A stretch of 64,000 nt of DNA. Source: Cyanobacteria bacterium GSL.Bin1. Lineage in GTDB: Bacteria; Cyanobacteriota; Cyanobacteriia; Cyanobacteriales; Rubidibacteraceae. The position numbers were made by a program, and so were the translations under genes. The stretch spans positions 1 to 64,000 of the forward strand of contig JAAANX010000187.1 in assembly GCA_009909085.1 (NCBI GenBank), in the 5' to 3' direction. Every line of letters starts with the position of its first letter. The first letter of the stretch is position 1. Below the pieces are notes generated by a model that saw only the letters and a list, made by a program, of their open reading frames with translations, made no database searches and was not told where the DNA came from. Positions 9,355 through 18,162 of this stretch are shown here, piece after piece.

Positions 9355-9521
9355 AGGATCAACCAGTCTGAATGGTATTACACTTATTATTGATTTTAAT
9401 CATACATTTTTATTGCGGAAAGTAAAGTTTAAGGTGAAGAAATGCTTAAAAATCCCTGAGCATTCTTCCTCATTTTGCCCCAATCAACGCCAAAATAGAA
9501 AAGGACTTTGGAGAATTACGA

Positions 9522-11207
9522 ATGTCAGATAATTTAAGAAGTAAAGCCGTTACTCAAGGGACACAACGCGCTCCCAACCGGGCCATGTTAAGGGCAGTCG
9601 GATTTGGGGATGACGATTTTACGAAGCCGATTGTGGGACTCGCTAATGGATATAGTACGATTACTCCCTGTAATGTGGGGATTAATGATTTAGCCCTCCG
9701 GGCGGAAGCGGCTTTTAAAGAAGCGGGAGCGATGCCCCAAATGTTTGGTACGATTACCATTTCCGATGGTATTTCCATGGGCACGGAGGGAATGAAATAT
9801 TCTCTTGTTTCCCGTGATGTCATTGCCGATTCCATTGAAACGGTGTGTAATGGACAGAGTATGGATGGGGTGCTAGCGATTGGCGGCTGCGATAAGAATA
9901 TGCCAGGGGCAATGATTGCCATGGCACGCCTCAATATTCCCTCGATTTTTGTTTATGGCGGAACAACCAAACCGGGACATTATGAGGGGAAAGATTTAAC
10001 CATTGTCAGTGCCTTTGAAGCGGTGGGAGAGTATAGTGCGGGCAATATTGATCAAGCCCATCTCACTGAAATTGAACGCCATGCTTGTCCGGGGGCTGGT
10101 TCATGTGGGGGAATGTTTACTGCCAATACCATGTCCTCGGCGTTTGAAGTGATGGGGATTAGTTTGCCCTATTCTTCCACTATGGCAGCGGAAGATGCGG
10201 AAAAAGCCGATAGTGCTGAGAAATCGGCGTTTGCTTTAGTCGAGGCGATTCGTAAGCAAATTTTGCCCAGTCAACTTTTAACACGGAAGGCCTTTGAAAA
10301 TGCGATTTCTGTGATTATGGCAGTGGGTGGCTCGACGAACGCAGTTCTGCATTTACTGGCGATTGCGAATACCATTGGTGTGGATCTGACCTTAGAAGAT
10401 TTTGCGACAATTCGCGATCGCGTTCCGGTTTTATGTGACCTCAAACCGTCCGGTCGGTTTGTGATTACAAACCTCCATGATGTGGGTGGAATTCCACTCG
10501 TGATGAAAATGCTCCTGGAACATGGTTTACTTCACGGTGATACCCTCACAATTACCGGAGAAACCACCGCAGAAATCTTAAAAGATGTTCCCAGTACCCC
10601 ACCCCCCAATCAAGAAGTGGTTCGCCAGTGGGATAATCCTGTGTATGCCCAAGGACACTTAGCGATTCTGAAAGGAAATTTAGCTGCAGAAGGGGCAGTG
10701 GCAAAAATTAGCGGCGTGAAAACACCAAAAATTACCGGTCCGGCGCGAGTGTTTGAGTCAGAAGAAGACTGTTTAGATGCGATTCTTGCTGGCAAAATTA
10801 ACGCCGGAGATGTCGTCATTGTCCGCAATGAGGGTCCGAAAGGGGGTCCTGGGATGCGGGAGATGTTAGCCCCCACTTCAGCGATTATTGGCGCGGGTTT
10901 AGGCGATTCCGTGGGCTTAATCACCGATGGACGTTTCTCCGGTGGCACTTATGGTCTGGTGGTGGGTCATGTAGCCCCTGAAGCGGCGGTTGGTGGCAAT
11001 ATTGCCTTGGTAGAAGAAGGAGACACCATTACTATTGATGCTGCAGCGCGATCGCTGCAGCTTCATGTGAGTGATGAAGAATTAGCCCAACGTCGCAGCA
11101 ACTGGCAACCGCCAGCGCCCCGTTATCCGCGCGGTGTTCTCGCTAAGTATGCCAAGCTCGTTTCTTCGAGTAGTTTGGGTGCAGTTACCGACTTAAATCT
11201 CACTTAG
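9522..11207 (+). CDS. ilvD: dihydroxy-acid dehydratase
   Basis: 561 residues, the normal length. It dehydrates 2,3-dihydroxy-isovalerate and -methylvalerate to 2-oxoacids in valine/isoleucine synthesis, using an Fe-S cluster. Cluster ligands are visible in the [11 protein letters not shown] and [14 protein letters not shown] motifs, with [12 protein letters not shown] near the C-terminus. A short GGAG precedes the ATG. It is monocistronic, followed by a hairpin at 11221-11246 and the convergent map gene. Confidence 0.96.
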   Translation: MSDNLRSKAVTQGTQRAPNRAMLRAVGFGDDDFTKPIVGLANGYSTITPCNVGINDLALRAEAAFKEAGAMPQMFGTITISDGISMGTEGMKYSLVSRDVIADSIETVCNGQSMDGVLAIGGCDKNMPGAMIAMARLNIPSIFVYGGTTKPGHYEGKDLTIVSAFEAVGEYSAGNIDQAHLTEIERHACPGAGSCGGMFTANTMSSAFEVMGISLPYSSTMAAEDAEKADSAEKSAFALVEAIRKQILPSQLLTRKAFENAISVIMAVGGSTNAVLHLLAIANTIGVDLTLEDFATIRDRVPVLCDLKPSGRFVITNLHDVGGIPLVMKMLLEHGLLHGDTLTITGETTAEILKDVPSTPPPNQEVVRQWDNPVYAQGHLAILKGNLAAEGAVAKISGVKTPKITGPARVFESEEDCLDAILAGKINAGDVVIVRNEGPKGGPGMREMLAPTSAIIGAGLGDSVGLITDGRFSGGTYGLVVGHVAPEAAVGGNIALVEEGDTITIDAAARSLQLHVSDEELAQRRSNWQPPAPRYPRGVLAKYAKLVSSSSLGAVTDLNLT

Positions 11208-11220
11208 ATCGGTCGAGTCA

Positions 11221-11246
11221 TTGGGGCGGATCACGGTTCGCCCCAA
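11221..11246. terminator. hairpin between convergent ilvD and map
   Basis: TTGGGGCG and CGCCCCAA form a perfect 8-bp GC-rich stem around a 10-nt loop, exactly between the two convergent stop codons. No T-run follows on either side, so it may be an RNA-stabilising or weak bidirectional terminator. Confidence 0.55.
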
Positions 11247-11260
11247 CTGAAATCCTGGGT

Positions 11261-12025
11261 CTATGCCGGTAAAGTTAAGATTTCAACTCCTTCTCGGGTC
11301 ACCGCGATCGTATGCTCAAATTGAGCGGATAACTTCCCATCTTTTGTTACGGCTGTCCACTTGTCATCCAGCACTTGCGCTTCATAAGTCCCTTCATTAA
11401 TCATCGGTTCAATGGTAAAAACCATGCCCGGACGGATCCGTTTTCCTTTTCCTTTAGTCCCGTAATGGGGGATTTGCGGTGCCGTGTGGAACACGCGATT
11501 AATGCCATGCCCCACAAAGTCGCGTACCACAGAAAACCCTTGGGCTTCTGCATACTCTTGAATGGCAGCGCCAATATCACCGATTCTTCCCCCCGGCTTG
11601 ACCGCCGCAATCCCACGCATTAAGCATTCTTTGGTGGTTTCCACTAACTTTTTCGCTGCCGGTGAGGGGGTACCCACAATAAACATTCTGGAGGTGTCGC
11701 CATGATAGCCATCTAAAATTGGCGTGACATCAATGTTGATAATATCGCCATCTTTCAAGATTTCTTTTGCATTTGGAATCCCATGACAAATCACTTCATT
11801 GACACTGGTGCAAATCGATTTCGGGAAACCGTGATAGCCTAAAGGCGCACTGGTTGCCCCGTGGGCTTGGGTCCAGCGTTCCGCTTCATCATTGAGTTCT
11901 AAGGTGCTGACCCCAGGTTTAATCATTGTTTCTAGATGATCCAGGAGTGCTGCCGCTAACCGTCCAGCACTGCGCATTTTTTCAATTTCTCGATTTGATA
12001 ATAAAGTAATCGTTTCGCTTCCCAT
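11261..12025 (-). CDS. map: type I methionine aminopeptidase
   Basis: 254 residues. Removes the N-terminal Met from nascent proteins using a dinuclear metal site. Visible metal and catalytic motifs: CHGIPN (catalytic His), NIDVTPILDGYHGDTSRMF (two Asp ligands), GHGINRVFH (His ligand), FTIEPMI (Glu) and QFEHT (Glu). Length fits the bacterial type Ia form without the N-terminal zinc-finger extension. It converges on ilvD and reads away from the ABC ATPase upstream. Confidence 0.95.
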   Translation of the reverse strand: MGSETITLLSNREIEKMRSAGRLAAALLDHLETMIKPGVSTLELNDEAERWTQAHGATSAPLGYHGFPKSICTSVNEVICHGIPNAKEILKDGDIINIDVTPILDGYHGDTSRMFIVGTPSPAAKKLVETTKECLMRGIAAVKPGGRIGDIGAAIQEYAEAQGFSVVRDFVGHGINRVFHTAPQIPHYGTKGKGKRIRPGMVFTIEPMINEGTYEAQVLDDKWTAVTKDGKLSAQFEHTIAVTREGVEILTLPA

Positions 12026-12064
12026 GCGTTTGATTGATTCCTAGCAGATTCTATAATACTAAAA

Positions 12065-12718
12065 TTAGCGATTTCCAATGGCTTGTGGCATCTCCACCGA
12101 GGATAATTCCCCATTTTGAATCCGCCAACACTGATCGGCCACTGACACTAATTCCTTAGCATCATGAGTGACCACTAATAGTGTCCAATGTTCTTTTAAT
12201 TTTGCCAATAATTTCACTAATTGGCTGCGCATTGACCAGTCTAACCCGGCAGTGGGTTCATCTAACATCAGGACATTGGGCTGGCGGATTAATTGCACCG
12301 CTAAGGCTAAACGTCTTTGTTGTCCACCACTTAAGGCATGAGGCGAAGTATTCAAGGAAAGATGATCTAATCCCACTTCTTCTAAGGCATTTTTGACTTG
12401 GGTGAGACTTAACTCGGGATGACCAAAGCGCAATTCTTCTAGAATCGTTCCGCCACAAAAATGCCGTTCTGGAAACTGGAAAACCAGTCCGGCTAATTCT
12501 TGCAGATTATAAGACATGAGGGATTGACTCCCCCACAAAATTTCTCCTTTTGTTGGTTCGGCTAACCCCGATAAAATTTCTAAGAGAGTGCTTTTTCCAG
12601 AACCGCTAGGACCGATAATCAATCCTAACTGTTGGGGAGGAAGTTGTAGCGTGATTCCTTTTAAGATGGGTTCGGGAGTCGCGGGAGGATGATAAGTTAA
12701 ATTTTTGAGATATAACAT
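12065..12718 (-). CDS. CbiO/EcfA-like ABC transporter ATP-binding protein
   Basis: 217 residues forming a single nucleotide-binding domain: Walker A GPSGSGKST (about 37-45), Q-loop FQFPERHF, signature LSGGQQRRLALA, Walker B VLMLDEPTAGLD and the switch His in VVTHD. The Q-loop PE.HF pattern and overall style resemble CbiO/EcfA ATPases. There is no permease gene next to it, so the partner must be encoded elsewhere; the lone CbiM at 1461-2108 is one formal possibility. It lies 39 bp upstream of map on the same strand. Confidence 0.8.
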   Translation of the reverse strand: MLYLKNLTYHPPATPEPILKGITLQLPPQQLGLIIGPSGSGKSTLLEILSGLAEPTKGEILWGSQSLMSYNLQELAGLVFQFPERHFCGGTILEELRFGHPELSLTQVKNALEEVGLDHLSLNTSPHALSGGQQRRLALAVQLIRQPNVLMLDEPTAGLDWSMRSQLVKLLAKLKEHWTLLVVTHDAKELVSVADQCWRIQNGELSSVEMPQAIGNR

Positions 12719-12913
12719 GCAGTGAGAGTAAAGACCTTAAAAGTATCAAGCCGAGCTATTCACTATTTTAAGGGAAAGCATGATTGTGGTGAGAGTCGAA
12801 TTAATTTAGTAACTTCTATTTTGATATGCTTATTAGTTCTCTCAACTGCGTGTTCATCTGTTGGCACTTGCAAGCGCAAAGGATTAGTGCCTAAGGCATA
12901 ATGTTGGCGACAC

Positions 12914-13129
12914 TTATTCTTTGAGCACTGTTTGTTTGCGACTTGGCTTATCAATATGTAATTCACCGCCAACTGCCCAATTTTCTCGTTCAAATTCATC
13001 GATATGAATAGTGACCCATTCTGGTCGGGTTCCTAAATTTGCTACGAGGGTATCGGTAACAGCTTTCGCCAATTTACGCTTGTCTTCAACGGAATGACCG
13101 TCGGCAATTTGAATGGTAACAAATGGCAT
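12914..13129 (-). CDS. 4-oxalocrotonate tautomerase family protein
   Basis: A 71-residue small tautomerase starting MPFVTIQIADGHS. Pro2, which becomes the N-terminal catalytic proline after Met removal, fixes the ATG at 13129; GGAGG lies seven bases upstream. The rest (EDKRKLAKAVTDTLVANLG, VTIHIDEFERENWAVGG) matches the 4-OT fold, which works as a hexamer or dimer of trimers. Substrate unknown. It is unconnected to the nif genes except by position at the island's left edge. Confidence 0.85.
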   Translation of the reverse strand: MPFVTIQIADGHSVEDKRKLAKAVTDTLVANLGTRPEWVTIHIDEFERENWAVGGELHIDKPSRKQTVLKE

Positions 13130-13265
13130 GGTATAACCTCCAATGTTAGTCAAGGTGATTCAGCATCAAACAGTCGATTTTTATTAAGACTGCATCTTTA
13201 TTATCAAATTAATAATGATTAATTAATCCTTGATCGCTTCTTGCTTTGAGTAATAGTTCAACTGA

Positions 13266-13874
13266 TCAGGCATTTGTTGCATGAACTGTGCGATCTGGCG
13301 AAGGGACTGCCCTTTGATCATCGCACTGATAATGATTCGCTAACAAAGCAGTCAGATTCTGTGGATCGACATAATTATATACAACTTTACCCGGCATCAG
13401 AATAAAGCTTGGGGCTTTTTTACATTGTTTTTGGCAGCCAGTGAGTTCAATTGAAACTTGATTTTTTAAGCCTAATTTTTCAAGCGCTTCTGCTAAAGCA
13501 AAATAGAGGTTTTTACCTCCCTTTTTCGCACAGCCAGATTTATAACAGAGTAAAATCTTCCCTTTTTTAGTCGGTGAAGTTGAGCCAAAAACAAGCGGTT
13601 TACGATCAGTATTCAGCTTTTCCAGGTGTTGCGTTTTCAGCTTTAAGCAACTCCCTTTTCCTACTCCTTTTTTCTCCAAGCTAACTAATAAATGATCGCC
13701 CTTGACCAGTTTTTGACTCACGGGTTTCCGTAAGTCTTTGGCAAGTTTAACCGCTATTGTCCGTTCTCCCACTTGCAACTGCATATATTTAAACGCGTTC
13801 TTGGGGTTGGGTAAAAAGCCGAGAAATTCGCCTTCGATTTGATGGGTTGCGATTGGTGCTTTTTTCTGTTTCAT
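13266..13874 (-). CDS. (2Fe-2S) thioredoxin-like ferredoxin domain protein at the nif island edge
   Basis: 202 residues. The N-terminal part (about 1-95) is basic and beta-rich with no clear family. The C-terminal part (about 105-180) is a thioredoxin-like [2Fe-2S] ferredoxin: ILLCYKSGCAKKGG supplies two Cys and ELTGCQKQCKKAPSF the other two. Such modules carry or sense electrons. It ends the minus-strand nif arm, 20 bp downstream of cysK, so it may be co-transcribed with the sulfur genes. The exact role is unknown. Confidence 0.7.
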   Translation of the reverse strand: MKQKKAPIATHQIEGEFLGFLPNPKNAFKYMQLQVGERTIAVKLAKDLRKPVSQKLVKGDHLLVSLEKKGVGKGSCLKLKTQHLEKLNTDRKPLVFGSTSPTKKGKILLCYKSGCAKKGGKNLYFALAEALEKLGLKNQVSIELTGCQKQCKKAPSFILMPGKVVYNYVDPQNLTALLANHYQCDDQRAVPSPDRTVHATNA

Positions 13875-13894
13875 GAAATTGTTCCTTGGTTTTA

Positions 13895-14857
13895 CTAAGT
13901 AACGACTAATGTTTTTTCCTCTTCTAAATCCTGAAAGAGAGGGGTACTCAAATACCGTTCGCCAAAACTGGGCTGAATCATGACAATCAGCTTGCCAGCA
14001 TTTTCTTTTCTTTTGCCCACGGCAATGGCAGCGGCTAAAGCGGCGCCGGTGGAAATTCCAGAGAGTAAACCCTCTTCGCGGGCGAGACGACGACCATATT
14101 GAATCGCGTCTTCATCAGTAACGGTTATGACTTCATCAATGACATCAACCTTCAAGATTTCGGGTACAAATCCCGCACCAATGCCTTGAATCTTGTGGCT
14201 TCCAGAACTGCCTCCAGAAAGGATAGGGCTATTGGCGGGTTCAACCGCGATCGCGCTGAGTTCAGGTTTGCGCTGTTTGAGGGTTTCTGCCACGCCAGTG
14301 AGGGTGCCCCCTGTACCGACTCCAGCAATAAAAAGGTCAATTTCGCCATCGGTATCAGACCAAATTTCTTCGGCAGTGGTTTGGCAATGAATTTGGGGGT
14401 TAGCGGGATTTTGGAACTGTTGCGGCATAAAGCTATCGGGGAGACTGCTGGCGAGTTCTTCTGCCCGCGCGATCGCGCCTTTCATGCCGGCATTAGCCGG
14501 AGTTAACTCTAACTGCGCCCCATAAGCTTTCAACATCGCCCGTCGCTCTTGACTCATGCTTTCCGGCATGGTCAAAATAATGGAATAGCCTTTGGCTGCT
14601 GCTGCCATCGCCAGGGCAATGCCTGTATTGCCAGATGTGGGTTCAATGAGGACTGTTTTTCCAGGGGCAATTAAACCCGCTTGTTCAGCGGCATTAATCA
14701 TACTAACGCCAATGCGATCTTTCACTGAAGCGGCGGGATTCATACTTTCTAATTTGACCACAATTTGAGCCAAACAGCCTTCAGCAAAGGGAATGGAATT
14801 TAAGCGAACTAAAGGGGTTTTTCCCACTAATTCTGTAATGTTATCGGCAATTTTCAT
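13895..14857 (-). CDS. cysK: cysteine synthase A (O-acetylserine sulfhydrylase)
   Basis: 320 residues, normal length. PLP-dependent synthesis of cysteine from O-acetylserine and sulfide. PLP Lys in [11 protein letters not shown], substrate loop [11 protein letters not shown], phosphate-binding [10 protein letters not shown] and the C-terminal SGISTGAA are visible. Placement in the same strand and arm as the serine acetyltransferase nifP suggests a nif-dedicated cysteine pathway that feeds NifS. A housekeeping copy elsewhere in the genome is expected. Confidence 0.93.
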   Translation of the reverse strand: MKIADNITELVGKTPLVRLNSIPFAEGCLAQIVVKLESMNPAASVKDRIGVSMINAAEQAGLIAPGKTVLIEPTSGNTGIALAMAAAAKGYSIILTMPESMSQERRAMLKAYGAQLELTPANAGMKGAIARAEELASSLPDSFMPQQFQNPANPQIHCQTTAEEIWSDTDGEIDLFIAGVGTGGTLTGVAETLKQRKPELSAIAVEPANSPILSGGSSGSHKIQGIGAGFVPEILKVDVIDEVITVTDEDAIQYGRRLAREEGLLSGISTGAALAAAIAVGKRKENAGKLIVMIQPSFGERYLSTPLFQDLEEEKTLVVT

Positions 14858-14872
14858 CGGTATAAAAGGGAC

Positions 14873-15139
14873 TTATTCTTGAGGTGAAGATTGGTTAGCA
14901 AGTTCGGGATAAAACCCTAATTGTTTAGAAAGCTCACGGGCAATAAACATTAGAAATTGAGAGGCTTCTTGATTATTTCCATGTGCCATTGCTGTCGCCA
15001 CTTGGATTAAGGTTTTAATGAAGTCTTGATCCAGCAAATCGCTTCTAGAATCTAAGACATCTGGTTCTTTTCCATTTGGGCAATGGAGTAAGCGGTCAAT
15101 TAATTCAAAATATTCTTCTTGGCGTTGATTATCAGTCAT
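14873..15139 (-). CDS. 88-aa protein of unknown function in the nif arm
   Basis: 88 residues, acidic, predicted all-helical (FELIDRLLHC, FIKTLIQVATAMAHG, SQFLMFIARELSKQLGF). The central helix pair resembles a short N-terminal module seen in some cyanobacterial TPR/CHAT proteins, here standing alone; I cannot name a family with confidence. It sits 15 bp upstream of cysK and 18 bp downstream of a 51-aa membrane peptide gene, so it is probably part of the fdxB-cysK transcript. No membrane segment or metal motif. Confidence 0.6.
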   Translation of the reverse strand: MTDNQRQEEYFELIDRLLHCPNGKEPDVLDSRSDLLDQDFIKTLIQVATAMAHGNNQEASQFLMFIARELSKQLGFYPELANQSSPQE

Positions 15140-15157
15140 GATCGCTTTTCTTCTCTC

Positions 15158-15313
15158 TTATTTAAGACTTGTGGCTTCTATCAGTGATAATTTTCCCAAA
15201 AGAGGTGACTCTTTAAAAAGCTCTGGACTGTAGTAAATCGAAGTTAAAACCAAAGTCAGAATTAGAGCCAAAATTGTGACACTTCCCTCTTGATAGGGGT
15301 CTGGATATTTCAT
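15158..15313 (-). CDS. 51-aa single-span membrane peptide next to fdxB
   Basis: A small frame from ATG at 15313 to TAA at 15158. It begins MKYPDPYQEG, has one hydrophobic span (VTILALILTLVLTSIYY, about residues 12-28) and ends in a polar tail. GAGGAAG lies five bases upstream of the ATG, an excellent ribosome-binding site. It fits tightly between fdxB and the 88-aa gene on the same strand. Function is unknown; a membrane-associated helper of the fdxB/nif functions is only a guess from position. Confidence 0.6.
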   Translation of the reverse strand: MKYPDPYQEGSVTILALILTLVLTSIYYSPELFKESPLLGKLSLIEATSLK

Positions 15314-15403
15314 GATCTCTTCCTCAAAAGATAAAACTTTGGGATGGGATGAGATCTCTCTCTGCTATCGCACAGCAGAGGAGATCAAGGCATTTTTTAG
15401 TTC

Positions 15404-15703
15404 TTAAACGGCTAAAGCTTCGTGAGTGTGACAATTTTTTGGACAAATGCGGGCACACGCTTCACAACCGATACATTTGGCAGCATTAATAATGGTCATG
15501 ACATAACGTTCGATATCGTCATCATCATCATCTTCATCATCAATCAATTCACCAAATTCATTCATGGCTTGCATTCCCAGAACATTGCGACCACAGACTT
15601 TATGGCAGCGACCGCAGCCGAGACAAACATCTTTATCAATTGCTGTAATAAATTTCGGTTCCCAGGTAGAACCATCTTTTGTGAAAGCTGTAAGTGTAGG
15701 CAT
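15404..15703 (-). CDS. fdxB: nif-specific ferredoxin III
   Basis: 99 residues from the ATG at 15703, which has GAGGAG seven bases upstream; an upstream extension lacks support. Two Cys clusters, CLGCGRCHKVCGRNV and CIGCEACARICPKNC, bind two [4Fe-4S] clusters; an acidic loop of seven consecutive Asp/Glu residues lies between them. FdxB is the nif-cluster ferredoxin III, thought to supply electrons to nitrogenase maturation or reduction. It belongs to the nifP-nifV-nifT-fdxB arm. Confidence 0.92.
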   Translation of the reverse strand: MPTLTAFTKDGSTWEPKFITAIDKDVCLGCGRCHKVCGRNVLGMQAMNEFGELIDDEDDDDDDIERYVMTIINAAKCIGCEACARICPKNCHTHEALAV

Positions 15704-15781
15704 GAGTTTTCTCCTCTGTTTAATTCGTGTGTACTGAGCATCATTAATAATCAAAATTACATTTGAATTACTAATGAAAAA

Positions 15782-15982
15782 TTACAGTTTTGTCGCATTG
15801 AAAGTTTGAGGGAGTTTACTATCATCAGTTAACCCCTTAAAAGAAAGTTGCCAACCATTGGCTAAGGTTAAAATTTTGCCATCAGCCGTAATGGATTGCT
15901 CAACCACTTCTTCTTCCAAATCTTTCTTCGGAACATAAACTGATAAATGTCCGACTTGATTTTGATGCAACATGACTTTCAT
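15782..15982 (-). CDS. nifT: NifT/FixU family protein
   Basis: 66 residues starting MKVMLHQN; the N-terminal MKVM and the WQLSF strand near the C-terminus are typical of NifT. It is a small nif-associated protein of unknown biochemical role. It lies 46 bp downstream of nifV on the same strand. The upstream extension to a start at 16036 would overlap the nifV stop and adds a non-homologous hydrophobic stretch, so 15982 is preferred although its ribosome-binding site is weak. Confidence 0.88.
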   Translation of the reverse strand: MKVMLHQNQVGHLSVYVPKKDLEEEVVEQSITADGKILTLANGWQLSFKGLTDDSKLPQTFNATKL

Positions 15983-16028
15983 GAGTTTTAAGCCTTGTAA
16001 GTGGATAAGGATCAGTCTTGAAAAGAAC

Positions 16029-17153
16029 CTAACCAACGGGAGTATATTGAGAGACTAAGTTCAATAACTCATCGGGGGTTAAATTGCGTTTTAACTCAAC
16101 TGATAAGGTACGGATTGCCTCCAGCAGCGATCGCGCTTCTTGGGCACTGAGCGTAATTCCCTGTTGTTGTAGGAAGTTCACTAGCAGATGCTTACCAGAA
16201 TGTTTGCCAATAACAAGATCCCGTTTACATCCGACTTCTTCTGGGGTAAAGGGTTCATAAGTCGCCGGATCTTGTAAAACCCCATGTCCGTGAATCCCCG
16301 CTTCATGGGCAAAGGCATTTTTTCCCACCACGGCTTTCCAAGGAGGAACATCATAGCCGGTGGCGTTGACAACAAATTCCGATAGGGCCTTAAATTGGCA
16401 GGTATCAATGCCAGTTTTGATGCCATAGATCTGCTTCAGTGCCATCACCACTTCTTCTAAGGCAGCATTACCGGCTCTTTCTCCAAAACCATTAACGGTG
16501 GTATTCACTGACGTTGCCCCTGCTTGAATGCCTGCTAAAGCATTGGCAGTTGCCATTCCCAAATCATTATGGGTGTGCATTTCCACCGTAATGTTGAGGC
16601 AGTTGACCAGTTGCTGAATTTTGCTGTAAGTGGTTAGGGGATCCAAAATCCCCACCGTATCGCAAAAGCGAAAGCGAGAAGCCCCCGCCTTCTGCGCCGC
16701 CAGCGCCACCTCAAGGAGAAAGTTGGGATCCGCACGGGAAGCATCTTCCCCACCGACAGAGATATACAAACCGCGATCGCGCGCATAGTGAACTGTCTTT
16801 TGGAGGCGATCAAACACCTGTTGTTTGTCCCCTTGAAATTTCACGGCGATTTGCCGATCTGAAACGGGAACCGAAATATGCACCCGCTGTACCCCACAGG
16901 CGAGAGAGGCATCAATATCCGCTTGCACCGCACGATTCCAACTCGTAATCTGGGTTTTTAAACCGAGGTGAGTGATCGTGCGAATGGCTTCGGCTTCGGC
17001 ACCGCCCATGGCGGGAATGCCCACTTCCAGTTCTTGCACTCCGATCGCGCTCATGAAACTGGCAAAGGCAACTTTTTCCGCGACGGTGAAGGCAATACCA
17101 GCTGCTTGTTCACCATCTCTGAGGGTTGTGTCATTGATATGAATGGGTTGCAT
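16029..17153 (-). CDS. nifV: homocitrate synthase
   Basis: 374 residues from ATG at 17153 (AGGA upstream). It condenses acetyl-CoA and 2-oxoglutarate to homocitrate, the organic ligand of FeMo-co. DmpG/HMGL-type TIM barrel with NDTTLRDGEQAAG (metal and substrate site), FRFCDTVGILDP and the metal-binding HTHNDLGMATANALAG. Located between dps and nifT. Its position and the homocitrate-synthase-type start distinguish it from leuA. Confidence 0.93.
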   Translation of the reverse strand: MQPIHINDTTLRDGEQAAGIAFTVAEKVAFASFMSAIGVQELEVGIPAMGGAEAEAIRTITHLGLKTQITSWNRAVQADIDASLACGVQRVHISVPVSDRQIAVKFQGDKQQVFDRLQKTVHYARDRGLYISVGGEDASRADPNFLLEVALAAQKAGASRFRFCDTVGILDPLTTYSKIQQLVNCLNITVEMHTHNDLGMATANALAGIQAGATSVNTTVNGFGERAGNAALEEVVMALKQIYGIKTGIDTCQFKALSEFVVNATGYDVPPWKAVVGKNAFAHEAGIHGHGVLQDPATYEPFTPEEVGCKRDLVIGKHSGKHLLVNFLQQQGITLSAQEARSLLEAIRTLSVELKRNLTPDELLNLVSQYTPVG

Positions 17154-17196
17154 AATTTTGTCCTTTGTTGTTCGTCCTTGAACCAATGACGAATGA

Positions 17197-17739
17197 CTAT
17201 TGACCAATAAAGCCTAGGGTTAAGCTGTCGGGTGCGAGGAAATGATCGAGATGAAACGCCCGTTCTTCTGTCTTCAGGAGAATTTCTTCATACAGATAAC
17301 GGGTCGCGCGATCGCCGACACTTTCCGTTTGCGCTGCTTGTGAGCGGAGTAATTCGATGATGCTCTGCTCTGCTACCAAATCATGCTCAATCATTTGGCG
17401 ACAGTCAAAAATGCCATCCTCTTCTGGGGTAAAGCAGCACAGTTGAGCAAGTTTGCTAAAACTAGCTGCCGGGGTTCCACCCAAGCCATTTAAGCGTTCA
17501 CCAATTTCATGGGCGTGACCTTGCACCGCCTCGTAACTTTCTTGGAAATAGTCATGAATCGAAACAAATTCTGACCCTTCAATCACAAAATGATGCTTGA
17601 GGTATTGCAAATAAAGACCTTGAAAGCTAGCAAGGGCAAGATTTAACCCTTCGCACACTGAAATCGTGATGTCTTGATCAAGACGAACCGGGTTCGTTTT
17701 TACATCTCCGAAAGCTTGAATAACGGTTTTTTGTGTCAT
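17197..17739 (-). CDS. dps: Dps-family ferritin-like protein in the nif arm
   Basis: 180 residues, four-helix ferritin-like fold. The inter-subunit ferroxidase ligands are visible: His in [10 protein letters not shown], His/Asp in [11 protein letters not shown] and a following Glu; LNGLGGTPA is the usual Dps turn. Dps stores iron and removes peroxide, which would protect nitrogenase and buffer iron for it. It is placed between nifV and orf136 on the same strand, 43 bp upstream of nifV, so co-expression with nitrogen fixation is likely. Confidence 0.85.
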   Translation of the reverse strand: MTQKTVIQAFGDVKTNPVRLDQDITISVCEGLNLALASFQGLYLQYLKHHFVIEGSEFVSIHDYFQESYEAVQGHAHEIGERLNGLGGTPAASFSKLAQLCCFTPEEDGIFDCRQMIEHDLVAEQSIIELLRSQAAQTESVGDRATRYLYEEILLKTEERAFHLDHFLAPDSLTLGFIGQ

Positions 17740-17751
17740 ATGTTTGAACTC

Positions 17752-18162
17752 CTAGTGATAAGAGGTGGCTAAAATGGACGTGGTCCAGCAGCGGTCTAAC
17801 CAATCGGCTAACTCGGAACGCGAATTAGTAAACTGATGAACCGTGCTGCGGAGGAGCGTTGCCCCGACACAACCCTCGATTTCAACCCAGAGCGTGCCAT
17901 CTTGGGGACACCAGCAGGAAATGCCTAACTCTTTTAAGCGACGATAAACCTGCCAGCGATCGCTACGTTGAATGGTGACGACTCGACTCACCAAGGCATC
18001 AGGGCGAGCCGCCCGTTCCCTAGAATTTAATTCTGAGGCGGGGTTGTCAGAGTGCTGAAATGCATTCGGCACAGCACCTTTGGCTTGCGAGTCCGAGATG
18101 ATGCCTTCCTCAATCGAAGGCACCTGCTCTGACCGTTGTTCACCGTTGGTGAATTGATTCAT
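17752..18162 (-). CDS. nif-linked protein of unknown function (orf136)
   Basis: 136 residues from ATG at 18162, with GAGGTG six bases upstream. The first about 50 residues are polar and probably disordered. The C-terminal domain (about 55-130) has [27 protein letters not shown] and LADWLDRCW, an alpha/beta pattern with conserved-looking Trp and Cys. I have the impression that homologues sit beside nifP in other cyanobacterial nif clusters but cannot name the family. It overlaps nifP by 23 bp, which implies coupling. Confidence 0.6.
   Translation of the reverse strand: MNQFTNGEQRSEQVPSIEEGIISDSQAKGAVPNAFQHSDNPASELNSRERAARPDALVSRVVTIQRSDRWQVYRRLKELGISCWCPQDGTLWVEIEGCVGATLLRSTVHQFTNSRSELADWLDRCWTTSILATSYH

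Noticed and set aside
12763-12999. 78-residue minus-strand frame overlapping the tautomerase gene
   Set aside because: Its start lies inside the well-supported tautomerase gene in another frame, it has no ribosome-binding site and no recognisable family.
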